Of a stretch of DNA of 64,000 nucleotides, positions 17,962 through 26,492 are shown in pieces. This DNA comes from Streptomyces cyanogenus (lineage in GTDB: Bacteria > Actinomycetota > Actinomycetes > Streptomycetales > Streptomycetaceae), in the NCBI RefSeq assembly GCF_017526105.1, contig NZ_CP071839.1, positions 8,284,001 through 8,348,000 on the forward strand, written 5' to 3'. The notes under the pieces are model-generated. The model saw only the letters and a list, made by a program, of their open reading frames with translations, was not told the origin of the DNA and searched no databases. A program made the translations under genes and the position numbers. Position 1 is the stretch's first letter. Each line of letters starts with the position of its first letter.

Positions 17962-19389
17962 GTGCCGACGATGCCCCTTGCCCCACCCCCCGCGCTCAGC
18001 AGACGCAGACGCTGGACGGTGCTTGCCGTCTGCTGTCTCAGCATGTTCCTGGTCGGCCTGGACACCACCATCGTGAACGTCGGCCTGCCCTCGATCGGGC
18101 GCGGCCTGGGGGTGGGGACACGCGGCCTCGAATGGACCGTGGACGCCTACACCATCGTCCTGGCGGGTCTGCTGATCTCCTCCGGCGCGCTGGCGGACCG
18201 CTTCGGGCGCCGGCGGGTGTTCCAGTGGGGGCTGACCGTCTTCGGGGTGGCCTCGCTGGCCTGCGCTCTGGCCCCGTCGGTGGGCGCGCTGGTCGCGGCC
18301 CGCGCGGTGCAGGGAATCGGCGCCTCCATGCTCAGTCCGGTCGCCCTCGCGATCGTGGTGAACGCGATGCCGGATCCGCGGGAGCGGGCGCAGGCGATCG
18401 GCGTGTGGGCCTCGGTGTTCGGGCTCAGCATGGCGGCGGGGCCGGTCACCGGCGGCGCCCTCGTCGCGGGACTCGGCTGGCGGTCGCTGTTCTGGATCAA
18501 CGCCCCGGTCATCGTGGCCGCCCTCGTGCTGAGCGCGGTGTTCGTGCCCGAGTCCCGGGCACGGCAGACGCGGCGACCCGACGTTCCCGGGCAGCTGCTG
18601 CTGACCGTGACGATCGGGATGTGGGTCGGTGTCCTCATCGAAGGGCCGCGCATCGGCTGGACGTCACCGGCGGCGCTGGTCGCCTACGCGGTCGCCGCCG
18701 CGGCCACGGCGGGGTTCGGGTGGCTGGAACTGCGCCGGGACGAGCCGCTCATGGACCCCCGGCTCTTCCGCGGCCCGGTGTTCAGCGGCGCGGTCCTCGG
18801 CGCCGTGGCCGTGTTCGTCGCCCTGAACGCGGCGCTGCTGCTCAACACCCTCTACCTGCAGCACACCAGGGGATTCAGCCCCCTGGCCGCCGGGACGGCG
18901 ACCCTGCCGATGGCGGTCGGCGCGACCGTCTGCGCCCCGTGGTCGGGCCGGCTGGTCGGCCGGCGCGGCCCGCGGCTGCCGTTGCTCCTGGCGGGCGGCT
19001 TCCTCACCGCAGGCGGCCTGTGTCTGGCCGGGCTCGGCCGGGACACCAGCCTCTCGCTGCTGCTGTTCGCCTACCTGCTCATCGGCATCGGGTTCGGCTT
19101 CGCCAACGCGCCGATCACCAACACCGCGGTGGGCGGGCTGCCGCCCGCCCGGGCCGGCGTGGCGGGTGCGATCACGTCCACCGCACGCCAGGTCGGCGCG
19201 GCCCTCGGTATCGCCCTCGCCGGCGGTCTGGTCGCGGACACCGGCCCGGCCGGACTCGCCCACGCCTCCCGCCCGGGCTGGCTCCTGGTGGCCGGCTGCG
19301 GACTCGTCGTACTCCTCGTGGCCCGCACGGCAGGGCACACGCCACGGGCCCGGGTCCCGGACACGGCGTCCGTGGCGGGGGCACGCTGA
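17962..19389 (+). CDS. MFS drug exporter, DHA2 (EmrB/QacA) family
   Basis: A 475-residue transporter with about 14 membrane helices. Motif A is GALADRFGRRRVF, the N-terminal helix contains the DHA2 motif LDTTIVNVGLPSI, and motif C appears as GLSMAAGPVTGGAL. Proteins of this family expel hydrophobic drugs and antibiotics with proton antiport. GTG 17962 is placed 12 bases after GGAGAGG; ATG 17971 is the alternative. It lies 119 bp after the CoxM-like gene. No TetR or MarR regulator gene is adjacent. Confidence 0.9.
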   Translation: MPTMPLAPPPALSRRRRWTVLAVCCLSMFLVGLDTTIVNVGLPSIGRGLGVGTRGLEWTVDAYTIVLAGLLISSGALADRFGRRRVFQWGLTVFGVASLACALAPSVGALVAARAVQGIGASMLSPVALAIVVNAMPDPRERAQAIGVWASVFGLSMAAGPVTGGALVAGLGWRSLFWINAPVIVAALVLSAVFVPESRARQTRRPDVPGQLLLTVTIGMWVGVLIEGPRIGWTSPAALVAYAVAAAATAGFGWLELRRDEPLMDPRLFRGPVFSGAVLGAVAVFVALNAALLLNTLYLQHTRGFSPLAAGTATLPMAVGATVCAPWSGRLVGRRGPRLPLLLAGGFLTAGGLCLAGLGRDTSLSLLLFAYLLIGIGFGFANAPITNTAVGGLPPARAGVAGAITSTARQVGAALGIALAGGLVADTGPAGLAHASRPGWLLVAGCGLVVLLVARTAGHTPRARVPDTASVAGAR

Positions 19390-19438
19390 GCGCTCGGCGG
19401 TGCTCGCCGGGCCGCCGGGGCGTGCCATCGTGGCGGGT

Positions 19439-19900
19439 ATGGCGACAGAACCGGACGTGGCGGTGCTGGTCGGGCTGCAGGCCTCCGGGAAGACCTCCTT
19501 CTACGCGCAGTGCCTGTCCGACCGGTACGCGCTGGTCAGCAAGGACCTGTTCCCCCGCGCTGCCCGGAACAAGCAGCGCCGGCAGATGCGGCTGCTGGCG
19601 GAGCATCTGACGGCCGGACGGGCCGTGGCCGTCGACAACACCAACCCGTCGCCGCAGGAGTGGGGCCCGCTGGTGGAGGCGGCCCACGCCCATGGCGCGA
19701 CCGTGACGGCCTACTGGTTCCCGCCCGACGCGGCGGCTTCCCTCCGGCGCAACGCCGGACGCGAGGGCCGCGACCGGGTCCCCGACGTCGGCGTCCTGGC
19801 CACCCTGAAGCGGCTGCGCATGCCGACGGCGGCGGACGGGTTCGACGCGGTGCACGAGGTGCGGTTCGACGGGCGGGGCGGCTTCGAGGTACGGCCCTGA
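19439..19900 (+). CDS. P-loop kinase-like ATPase
   Basis: A 153-residue protein with an N-terminal Walker A GLQASGKTS (residues 12-20), then a VSKDLF segment and AVAVDNTNPSPQEW, the pattern of polynucleotide-kinase or zeta-toxin-like small P-loop kinases that phosphorylate nucleotides or small molecules. A lid region rich in Arg follows (SLRRNAGREGRDRVPDVGVLATLKRLR). It starts at ATG 19439, 49 bp after the MFS stop. The substrate is unknown; a relative with a similar fold lies at 47097-47625 as a frameshifted copy. Confidence 0.75.
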   Translation: MATEPDVAVLVGLQASGKTSFYAQCLSDRYALVSKDLFPRAARNKQRRQMRLLAEHLTAGRAVAVDNTNPSPQEWGPLVEAAHAHGATVTAYWFPPDAAASLRRNAGREGRDRVPDVGVLATLKRLRMPTAADGFDAVHEVRFDGRGGFEVRP

Positions 19901-20084
19901 CCGCGGCCCAGGACACCAAGGCTCCCGGATTCGGCTGATTTGCTCCCTGCCGGGAATCCCCTGCTGAGAGTGGCCCGGCGCCGGAAGAACAAGGTCGGCA
20001 TGGCCTACCGGTTCGACAGCCGGCGGGATACCCCTGGAAGAGCGGCCTCCGCCGAGGCCGCCGCCCCGTGGAAGGAGCCCGGCC

Positions 20085-20954
20085 GTGGACGGATGGTACG
20101 TGGACGACCGCTGCACGAACTGCGATGTGGCCCGGCAGTTCGCACCCGAACTGATCGGCGAGGCCGACGGGAAGTCGCGCATCCTGCGCCCGCCGGCCGA
20201 CGAGGCGGAGAACCGGCGCTTGCACGCGGCCGTCTTCGCCTGCCCCACCCGCTCGATCCGGCCGGTGACCGGCCGGGCGGACCAGTCGCTCGACCCGTTC
20301 CCGCTGGCCCTGGACGACGGCGTACTGATCTGCGGGCACAACTCGCCCCACACCGCCGGCGCCAACTCCTACCTGCTGCTGCGCCCCTCCCGCACCAGCA
20401 TGATGATCGACACCCCCCGCTGGAGCCGCGACCTGGCCGAGCGCTACACGGCCGCGGGCCCCGTCACCGACGTGCTGCTCACCCACCGCGACCACGCCGC
20501 ACACGGCCGCCGCTACGCCGACCACTTCGGCGCCCGGCTGTGGATCCACGAGGACGACCTGGACGCCGCCCCGGACGCCGACCAGGTGATCCGCGGGCTC
20601 GAACCACTGGAGATCGCCGAAGGCGTCACCGTCCACCCCCTGCCCGGGCACACCCGGGGCAGCGTCCTCTATCTCGCCGACGACCGGTACTGCTTCAGTG
20701 GCGACAGCTTCTTCTGGTCGCGTACGACCAGTGATCTGGAAGTCGCCGAGAGCGTGACCTGGTACTCCATCGAGGAACTCGCCGCGTCCCTGGCCAGGAC
20801 GGCAGGGCGGCTGCGGTTCGAGTGGGTCCTGCCGGGCCACGGGGACCGGCGCCGCCTGCCGGCCGACGAGATGGCTCGGCGCCTGGACGCCCTGGCGGAG
20901 CGCACCCGACTGCTGCGCCCGCGCCCGATCGACTTCACCGGGGTGCGCTGGTGA
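20085..20954 (+). CDS. Metallo-beta-lactamase-fold hydrolase with ferredoxin-like N-terminus
   Basis: A 289-residue protein. Residues 1-70 resemble a small ferredoxin-like segment (DDRCTNCDVARQFAP, later FACPTRSIRP) with only some of the usual cysteines. The MBL domain follows, with TSMMIDTPRW, LLTHRDHAAHG in place of HxHxDH, HPLPGHTRGS, SGDSFFW and WVLPGHGDRRRL. The first His of the metal motif is Thr-His-Arg-Asp-His here, as in several glyoxalase-II-like subfamilies. The family hydrolyses thioesters, lactones or phosphodiesters. It starts at GTG 20085 after AAGGAG. Actual chemistry is unknown. Confidence 0.8.
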   Translation: MDGWYVDDRCTNCDVARQFAPELIGEADGKSRILRPPADEAENRRLHAAVFACPTRSIRPVTGRADQSLDPFPLALDDGVLICGHNSPHTAGANSYLLLRPSRTSMMIDTPRWSRDLAERYTAAGPVTDVLLTHRDHAAHGRRYADHFGARLWIHEDDLDAAPDADQVIRGLEPLEIAEGVTVHPLPGHTRGSVLYLADDRYCFSGDSFFWSRTTSDLEVAESVTWYSIEELAASLARTAGRLRFEWVLPGHGDRRRLPADEMARRLDALAERTRLLRPRPIDFTGVRW

Positions 20955-21253
20955 GGGCCGGCCGGGCTGTTCACCGGGACACGGACGGCGAACCGATCGA
21001 CGACGAGGTCGGTGACGCGCGCGCCGGCCGGCTCTCCGCACCGGACGAGGGAACCCACGAGAACCAGCCGGGGCAGCTCTTCGTCTACGACATGGCCCGG
21101 CCGGTCCGGCTGACGCTTCCCCGAGCGCTTGCGGACCAAGTCCCTGGTCCTGCCGCGCCAGGTGCTGGGAATGACGGCCGCGACCTCCTCACCAGCACCG
21201 GCGTGACCCTCGGCAGTGTGGTGCCGAGCCTCGCGCTCGCCGGGTCGGCGGCG

Positions 21254-21553
21254 TCAGCAGCTCTCGGAGTCGGGGGTCACATGCATCTCGGCCTCCTCCG
21301 CCGACGCCCCGGCGCCGTCCAGCCCCCGGTCTGAGGCGAACAGGTGGCGCTCGGTGTTGTCGCTGCGGGCGATGAGCCGCCGGGTGCGCCGGGCCCGCAG
21401 CGGACCGCCGTCCACCACGACGGCCTGCACCGGACCCAGCAGCGACGCGCGGATCGCGCCGCACTCGACCTCGTCGGGCACGCCCATGTCCACGGCGCCG
21501 AACGCGCGGGAGAGGACCTCGCGCCAGCGCTGCCAGCGCGGCGTGGCCGCCAC
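21254..21553 (-). pseudogene. Truncated AraC-type regulator, ligand-domain part only
   Basis: The minus-strand frame reads RWQRWREVLSRAFGAVDMG and RARRTRRLIARSDNTERHLF, the start of the AraC_binding_2 sensor domain that precedes the DNA-binding helices in about 320-residue AraC proteins. It stops after about 100 residues at TCA 21254-21256, and no AraC HTH is found downstream in any frame. A possible GTG start lies at 21553, with no clear ribosome site. It looks like the remaining 5' end of a deleted regulator. A plus-strand ORF overlapping it (20951-21334) has weak coding character. Confidence 0.55.
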
Positions 21554-21661
21554 ATCACGTGAATCCGTGAGACCAGGGGCAGGGGGAGTGGGCTGCCGGG
21601 CTCGTGTGATGTGCCCCACGGGCCCTTGGCGTGGCCGAAAACTGTACCTAAGTTCGGTCAT

Positions 21662-21919
21662 ATGTCCGCCCAAGACGCCGCACTTCCCCCCGAGCCGATC
21701 GACTTCGCCGTAGACCTCACCGGCCACGAGATGACCCGGCGGACCCACGTCATGGCCGCACTCGGCACCGACTGGGACCCCGTCGAGGCGCTGCGTGGCG
21801 AGGAGGAGGCGTACGACATGCTGTACTCGGGCCTCGACGGGGAACAGCAGCGGCTGTACGACACCCTCGTCGAAGCCGGGGTTCTCCCGCGGCGCGGGAG
21901 CGGCCGTGCTGCCCCTTGA
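21662..21919 (+). CDS. Small acidic protein, DUF6400-like
   Basis: An 85-residue acidic helical protein beginning MSAQDAALPPEPIDFAVDL. The core LTGHEMTRRTHVMAALGTDWDPVEALRGEEEAYDMLYSGLD resembles a small Streptomyces family I know as DUF6400. No function is known. The downstream zinc-ribbon gene overlaps its last 14 bases, which implies translational coupling and a shared role. A palindromic GGGC-rich stretch and an A-rich tract lie before the start. Confidence 0.65.
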   Translation: MSAQDAALPPEPIDFAVDLTGHEMTRRTHVMAALGTDWDPVEALRGEEEAYDMLYSGLDGEQQRLYDTLVEAGVLPRRGSGRAAP

Positions 21920-22163
21920 TCCGCAGGCGGACATCGGGCGCCGCGCCTGGGTGACCTGCCCGAACTGCGAGGACCACCGCGCATGCGACACCTGCCGGCA
22001 GGGCCGCAGGTGCACGGACCACTGGCGCTACCTGCTCTCCAACACCGGCAGCCTGCTCCACCTGCAGTGCCCGTCGTGCACCCACATCTGGGACCACGAG
22101 ACGGGCTTCGGCGCGACCCGCACCCGCTGGACCCGAACGGCCAGCGGCCGACAGCCGGAGTGA
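21906..22163 (+). CDS. Small zinc-ribbon-like protein
   Basis: An 85-residue protein from GTG 21906, overlapping the upstream gene. It contains CPNC (about residue 19), CDTCRQGRRC and CPSCTHIW, which together can form one or two zinc ribbons. Such modules bind nucleic acid or act as structural adaptors. The family was not recognised. Coupling to the DUF6400-like gene is the main clue to its context. It is followed by a GTG-rich repeat tract. Confidence 0.6.
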   Translation: MLPLDPQADIGRRAWVTCPNCEDHRACDTCRQGRRCTDHWRYLLSNTGSLLHLQCPSCTHIWDHETGFGATRTRWTRTASGRQPE

Positions 22164-22202
22164 CACCCCGCGCACGGGCCGAGGCCGTTTCGGGGCGGTA
22201 CG

Positions 22203-22460
22203 GCGTGCGTGGGTGCCGGAGCCGACGTGTGTGCGCTGCAGGTGTCCGGCGTCGTGCGTGTGCGCCGGGTGGCGCGCGTGCGTCGAGGCTGTCGGGCCTG
22301 GTGTGTCGTGCGTGTGTGCCAGGACGGGCTGCGAGCGCCGGCTGCACGGCGTGGTGCGCTGTGCCGGCGTGCGGTCGGGCGACCTGTGTGCGCCGGGAGC
22401 TGTCCGGGTGGGTGCGCTGTGCGGGTGTGCCGGGTTCGACGTGCCGGTGTGGTGATTGTG
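22203..22460. repeat. GTGTGCGC-rich repeat tract
   Basis: Between the zinc-ribbon gene and the membrane-protein gene, TGTGCGC-like words recur (22230, 22259, 22387; variants at 22315, 22360, 22418, 22426, 22448), with common steps of roughly 27-31 bp among less regular ones. The tract has no open frame with protein character. It resembles the TGTGAAC array in style but is much less regular. Confidence 0.5.
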
Positions 22461-22494
22461 TTCCACGCGGGGTGCCGGCCACCGTTGACAGGTG

Positions 22495-23037
22495 ATGCTC
22501 GTTCCGGGCCGGCTGTGGCAGTGGGGGACGGGGAGCCGGGCCGTGGGCGCGGGTCTCGCCGTCGGCGTCTTCTTCGGTGCCTTCGCCCTCGTCGAGTCGG
22601 GGGCATGGGCGGCCGCCGTGGTCGTCTTCGTGGTGCTCGGCCTGCTCTACGGGATCCGCGTGCCGCGCCGCATGAACCGGCTCTGGCCCGAGGCGAAGGA
22701 CATGAGCCGGGCCGACCGGGCGGCCGTGGTGCGTGCCACCCGGCGGGGCGAGCCCGTCGCCGATCCCGGGCTGGCCCCCGCGGTCCTCGCGTACGCCGCC
22801 GCGCTGCGGCGGGCCGCGGAGGAGGACCGGCTGCGCCGCTGGATCGTCCTGGTCGTCACCCTGCTCGCGATCGCCCTCGCCGTGTACGACACCCTGACCG
22901 GCACCACGGGCGAGATGATCTCCTCATGGCTGGTGGTCGTCCTCTGCGTCGCCGACCTCTTGTGGTGGCCCCGCAGACGGGCCGTCCTGCTGGCCCGGTC
23001 CGACCGGGCGGTGGCGTCGGTCCGCCGGCTCGGCTGA
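22495..23037 (+). CDS. Small integral membrane protein
   Basis: A 180-residue protein with four hydrophobic helices: residues about 17-36 (AGLAVGVFFGAFALVESGAW), 39-55 (AVVVFVVLGLLYGIRV), 116-133 (WIVLVVTLLAIALAVYD) and 142-158 (SSWLVVVLCVADLLWW). A charged cytoplasmic stretch of about 55 residues (SRADRAAVVRATRRGEPVADPGLAPAVLAYAAALRRAAEEDRLRR) joins the two pairs. I do not recognise a named family, although similar proteins are common in Streptomyces. ATG 22495 or the preceding GTG 22492 could start it; the ribosome site is weak. Confidence 0.6.
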   Translation: MLVPGRLWQWGTGSRAVGAGLAVGVFFGAFALVESGAWAAAVVVFVVLGLLYGIRVPRRMNRLWPEAKDMSRADRAAVVRATRRGEPVADPGLAPAVLAYAAALRRAAEEDRLRRWIVLVVTLLAIALAVYDTLTGTTGEMISSWLVVVLCVADLLWWPRRRAVLLARSDRAVASVRRLG

Positions 23038-23632
23038 ACCGGAGGACCGCCGGGGGCCTGCCGTCCGGCAGACCGACGTTCCGGCCCGTGCAGCGGAGCG
23101 GTCCAGGCCGGCCATGACGCCGCCCAGCAGACCCGGAAGCCGCTGCGGCACGGCCCGCACGACGGCGACGCGCCCGCAACCCCGAGCACGCCGAGGGCGG
23201 CGTGCAGGCGGCTGCGGTCCATGGGCCGGGCGGTGACCGTTTCTGGGCTGGGTACCGGACGGAGATGCCGCCGGCGAACCAGGCGGCGCGGATCTTCTTG
23301 CAGAACCGGAAGAACTGCGGCTCCAGGGGTTCCCCGCGCGGACGCACGCCGGTGACGGCAGGCCGGGCGGAGGCGCGGACGGGCGGACGCCCCGCGCGGG
23401 AACGCGATCACGTGCGCAGGCGCTCCGCTCGACGGGAACGCGGTCACGCACACGGACGCACTGCCCGCCCTGCCGTCGGCGCCCCGGCTCAGGAGCGCAC
23501 GAGTGGGGTGTCCACCAGGTGTTGTGCCTCCTGCGGATGGCGTGCTGTGTACGCCGTGGACGCTAGGGGCGGCAGCGGGGTGCCGGTTGCCCAGGAGCGC
23601 ACGCAGGAGTGCTCGTCAGCGCACCGGGCGGG
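23038..23632. other. Gap without an intact gene; possible remnant
   Basis: About 595 bp. A minus-strand stretch near 23240-23345 reads EPQFFRFCKKIRAAWFAGG, with plausible protein character but no start and a break soon after, so a decayed gene is possible. Short repeats lie nearer the SsgA-like gene: CAGGAGCGCACG(A/C) near 23491 and 23592, and GGGAACGCG(A/G)TCACG near 23399 and 23437. Confidence 0.4.
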
Positions 23633-24100
23633 TCACTCGCTGCCGGCCGTCAGCTGTTCGACGACGCGGTCCAGATCGAGGTGGCGGTGCTCGGTGCCCG
23701 GCGGCACCAGCGCGTCGGCGCGCCGCAGGAAGCCGGTGACGACGGCGCCGTCCACCTCCAGCACCGCCGCCCCGGCCCCGGTTCTGAGCAGGATGCGGAT
23801 CGCGTCGGAACGGGGCCTGAGCCCGGGGAACACCACGACGTCCCCCGACCCGCTGGGCCGGCGCAACCCCTGGGCGAGGAGTGCCCGGGCGAAGACCCAG
23901 TCCACGGAGGGGGCGGCGGGCGCGCCGAGGGACAGGCACACGGCGTACGGGTCGGTCGCCGAGTAGCGCAGCTCGGCGGGGAGCGGCACCGGCGGATCGT
24001 CGGCCACGGCGACGTGGACGCTCGTCCTGCAGACGATCGGGTCCTCGTCCGCGGCCTCTGCGGGATCGTGTGTCATGTCGTTCCCGGGATCGTGTGTCAT
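23633..24100 (-). CDS. SsgA-like sporulation/cell-division regulator (SALP)
   Basis: A 155-residue protein of the actinomycete-specific SsgA/SsgB family, which positions septa and peptidoglycan machinery during sporulation. Diagnostic stretches are PLPAELRYSATDPYAVCLSL, VDWVFARALLAQGL and GDVVVFPGLRPRSDAIRILL; the C-terminal helix FLRRADALVPPGTEHRHLDLDRVV is also typical. Two starts are possible because a 24-bp duplication repeats the ribosome site, the ATG and the first five codons: ATG 24100 (after GGGGGAA) and ATG 24076. The full form begins MTHDPGNDMTHDPAEA. It is divergent from the pirin gene. Confidence 0.85.
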   Translation of the reverse strand: MTHDPGNDMTHDPAEAADEDPIVCRTSVHVAVADDPPVPLPAELRYSATDPYAVCLSLGAPAAPSVDWVFARALLAQGLRRPSGSGDVVVFPGLRPRSDAIRILLRTGAGAAVLEVDGAVVTGFLRRADALVPPGTEHRHLDLDRVVEQLTAGSE

Positions 24101-24110
24101 GCCGTTCCCC
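24062..24110 (-). repeat. 24-bp tandem duplication of a start region
   Basis: GGGATCGTGTGTCATG(T/C)CGTTCCC occurs twice in tandem on the plus strand. On the minus strand each copy carries a GGGAACG ribosome-like site, an ATG and codons for MTHDP. The two copies differ at a few bases, so the duplication is not brand new. Confidence 0.8.
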
Positions 24111-24312
24111 CAGTCTGCGACGGCTCGGTTGCGTTGTTCGGTCCGTGCCAGGGCGGGCCGAGGTGCCGACGACCGTACGGCGGGGCCGGGGGAGAGGCTG
24201 GCCGGGGAGCGCACGGGTTGTAGCCCCGCGGCGAATCGGCATGGCGCCCGGCCCCACCCGGCCGCATGATGATTGAATATAGAACAACTAGCGGGTCGAG
24301 AGGTGGTCCACG

Positions 24313-25302
24313 ATGAGCAATGCCGAGACGGAACCCGTCGAAGTACGCTGCGGCACGGCGGTGGCGGAGGAACCGGCGGCCGGGACGCCCCGGGTCGACG
24401 TGCTGACCCCGCGCGACGTGCCCCTCGGCGGCCCCCGGGCAATGACCGTGCGGCGCACTCTGCCGCAACGCTCCCGGACCCTGATCGGTGCCTGGTGCTT
24501 CGCCGACCACTACGGCCCCGACGACGTCGCCGCGACCGGCGGCATGGACGTCGCACCGCACCCGCACACCGGGCTGCAGACCGTGAGCTGGCTCTTCAGC
24601 GGCGAGATCGAGCACCGCGACAGCCTCGGCAGCCACGCCTTCGTACGGCCCGGCGAGCTGAACCTCATGACCGGCGGATACGGCATCAGCCACTCCGAGG
24701 TCTCCACCCCGCGGACCACCGTCCTGCACGGCGTCCAGCTGTGGGTGGCCCTGCCCGAGGAGCACCGGGCCGCCCCGCGGAACTTCCAGCACCACGTGCC
24801 CGAGCCGGTGCGCACCGACGGGGCCGAGGTCAGGGTCTTCCTCGGTTCCCTCGCCGGGGCCGTCTCCCCGGTGCCGACCTTCACGCCCCTGCTCGGCGCC
24901 GAGATCGTCCTGCAGCCGCACGCGGCCCTCACGCTCGCCGTGGACCCCGGCTTCGAGCACGGCCTCCTCGTCGACCGGGGTGCCGTCCGTCTCGCGGACG
25001 TCCACCTGAAACCCGCCGAGCTGGGCTACGTCCACCCCGGCCCCGGCGCGCTGACCCTGACCAACGAGTCGGACGACACCGCGCGGGCGGTCCTCCTCGG
25101 CGGAACACCCTTCCAGGAGGAGATCGTCATGTGGTGGAATTTCATCGGCCGCAGCCACGAGGATATCGTCAGGGCCCGCGAGGACTGGCAAAACTCTTCC
25201 GATCGTTTCGGGGCCGTCGAAGGATATCCGGGAGACCGTCTCCCCGCCCCGGCCCTGCCGAATGCGACCATCACGCCGCGCAGGAATCCACCGCGTCACT
25301 GA
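24313..25302 (+). CDS. Pirin-family cupin protein
   Basis: A 329-residue bicupin. The N-terminal domain has PHPHTGLQTVSWLFSGEIEHRDSLGS, containing the His-x-His and Glu metal ligands, and PGELNLMTGGYGISHSE with the fourth ligand. The C-terminal cupin is less conserved. Bacterial pirins can act as quercetin 2,3-dioxygenases or bind enzyme partners; which applies is unknown. ATG 24313 follows GAGAGGTGG. Upstream, TTGAATATAGAACAA (about 24273) is an AT-rich imperfect palindrome that could be an operator. The GNAT-like gene 20 bp downstream is probably in the same transcript. Confidence 0.88.
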   Translation: MSNAETEPVEVRCGTAVAEEPAAGTPRVDVLTPRDVPLGGPRAMTVRRTLPQRSRTLIGAWCFADHYGPDDVAATGGMDVAPHPHTGLQTVSWLFSGEIEHRDSLGSHAFVRPGELNLMTGGYGISHSEVSTPRTTVLHGVQLWVALPEEHRAAPRNFQHHVPEPVRTDGAEVRVFLGSLAGAVSPVPTFTPLLGAEIVLQPHAALTLAVDPGFEHGLLVDRGAVRLADVHLKPAELGYVHPGPGALTLTNESDDTARAVLLGGTPFQEEIVMWWNFIGRSHEDIVRAREDWQNSSDRFGAVEGYPGDRLPAPALPNATITPRRNPPRH

Positions 25303-25322
25303 CGCCGTCCGAAAGGCACCCG

Positions 25323-25661
25323 ATGAGCCAGCCTTCCCCCGTTTCCGTCGTCGAGCGCGTGGACTCCAGGAATCGCTACGAAATCCACGTCGACGGCGAA
25401 CGCGCCGGACTGACCGCCTACCGCGACCGCGGTGAGCAGCGCGTCTTCTACCACACCGAGATCGACGACGCCTTCGCCGGACAGGGCCTCGCCTCCCGGC
25501 TGGTCCAGGAGGCGCTCACCGACGTACGCAACTCCGGGAAGCGGATCGTGCCCGTCTGCCCGTACGTGGCGAAGTTCCTCAAGCGGCACGAGGAGTTCGC
25601 CGACCTGGTCGACGCCGTGACACCCGACGTCCTGCAGTGGCTGGACACCGAACTGGGCTGA
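25323..25661 (+). CDS. Small GNAT-like acetyltransferase (YjdJ/NATD1 type)
   Basis: A 112-residue protein of the short GNAT family. VFYHTEIDDAFAGQGLASRLVQEALTDVR contains the acetyl-CoA binding motif (GQGLAS), followed by KRIVPVCPYVAKFLKRHEEF, a conserved ending of this subfamily that includes the Cys-Pro-Tyr. Substrates are unknown. It begins at ATG 25323, 20 bp after the pirin stop, and is followed by a perfect 15-bp inverted repeat that likely ends the operon. Confidence 0.85.
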   Translation: MSQPSPVSVVERVDSRNRYEIHVDGERAGLTAYRDRGEQRVFYHTEIDDAFAGQGLASRLVQEALTDVRNSGKRIVPVCPYVAKFLKRHEEFADLVDAVTPDVLQWLDTELG

Positions 25662-25677
25662 TCCGCTGGAATCCGTT

Positions 25678-25713
25678 CGTATCCGGTACCGGAGAATCCC
25701 GGTACCGGATACG
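25678..25713 (+). terminator. Perfect 15-bp inverted repeat after the pirin/GNAT pair
   Basis: CGTATCCGGTACCGG (25678-25692) is exactly mirrored by CCGGTACCGGATACG (25699-25713) around AGAATC, 16 bp after the stop. There is no T run. A terminator is most likely; a protein-binding palindrome is the alternative. Confidence 0.65.
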
Positions 25714-25869
25714 GCGGTAAATCCTTGTATGGCCTGAAGGGCGGTGAGTGATTTCAGAAAGCAGAATGCTTCCCGGATTTCACTCAGCCGTTGCCTGCCA
25801 CTTAAAACCGTGGGTCTTGCGGTGGTCCGACGACGGCAAGATCTAGGCTCATGAGGGTACGGTTCGGGC

Positions 25870-26436
25870 GTGACCAGTGACGTCGGCGCCCCGAGGGGGA
25901 CTTGGAACGGTGCCTCGGTGCGCTCCCGTGTTGCCGCGATGGCTCGGGAAGATCCCGAGCACCGCCGCTTCGGCGCCTCTCACCACCGGTACCGGCTTCA
26001 CCCGCCCTTGGCGGAGGAGGCGATCCGCTCGTTCGAGCAGGTGCACCGCGTCACCCTTCCCGCCTCCTACCGAGGCTTCCTGGGCTCGGTCGCCGGCGGC
26101 GGAGCGGGACCGGACTACGGACTCCTGGGCCTGACAGAGGCAGTAGACGACGAAGAGGCACTGCACGACCTTCGGGCGGAGTGTTTGCGCGTGGGCTTCC
26201 TGGCCACCCCGTTCCCGCACACCACGGACTGGCCCGGACCGGGCCGGGGAGGCGACGCCGACTACTCGGTCGCCGGGACGCTGGTCCTCGGCGAGATCGG
26301 CTGCGGTACCTTCTCCCGCCTGGTCATCACAGGGACCAATGCGGGACAGGTGTGGCTCGACGACCGCCCCTGGGGCGGCCTGACCCCAGGACCGGACTTC
26401 GGCGACTGGTACACCGCATGGCTGGCATCCCAGTAG
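25870..26436 (+). CDS. SMI1/KNR4-family protein
   Basis: A 188-residue protein. The SUKH-type SMI1/KNR4 fold spans about residues 45-185: EEAIRSFEQVHRVTLPASYRGFLGSVAGGGAGPDYGLLGL at the start and GCGTFSRLVITGTNAGQVWLDDR and DFGDWYTAWL at the end. In bacteria SUKH proteins often serve as immunity proteins against nuclease and deaminase toxins, or as housekeeping adaptors. No toxin gene adjoins it, but it borders the mobile zone. GTG 25870 is the likely start. Confidence 0.8.
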   Translation: MTSDVGAPRGTWNGASVRSRVAAMAREDPEHRRFGASHHRYRLHPPLAEEAIRSFEQVHRVTLPASYRGFLGSVAGGGAGPDYGLLGLTEAVDDEEALHDLRAECLRVGFLATPFPHTTDWPGPGRGGDADYSVAGTLVLGEIGCGTFSRLVITGTNAGQVWLDDRPWGGLTPGPDFGDWYTAWLASQ

Positions 26437-26492
26437 ATCTCGAACGAGGTCTTAGAGCGTGTCCTACATGGCGGTTGGTCGTTGAGCTGGGC

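Noticed and set aside
20951..21334. Plus-strand ORF after the MBL gene
   Set aside because: Some GC3 bias, but it overlaps the AraC remnant and has no recognised feature or ribosome site; kept only as a remark.
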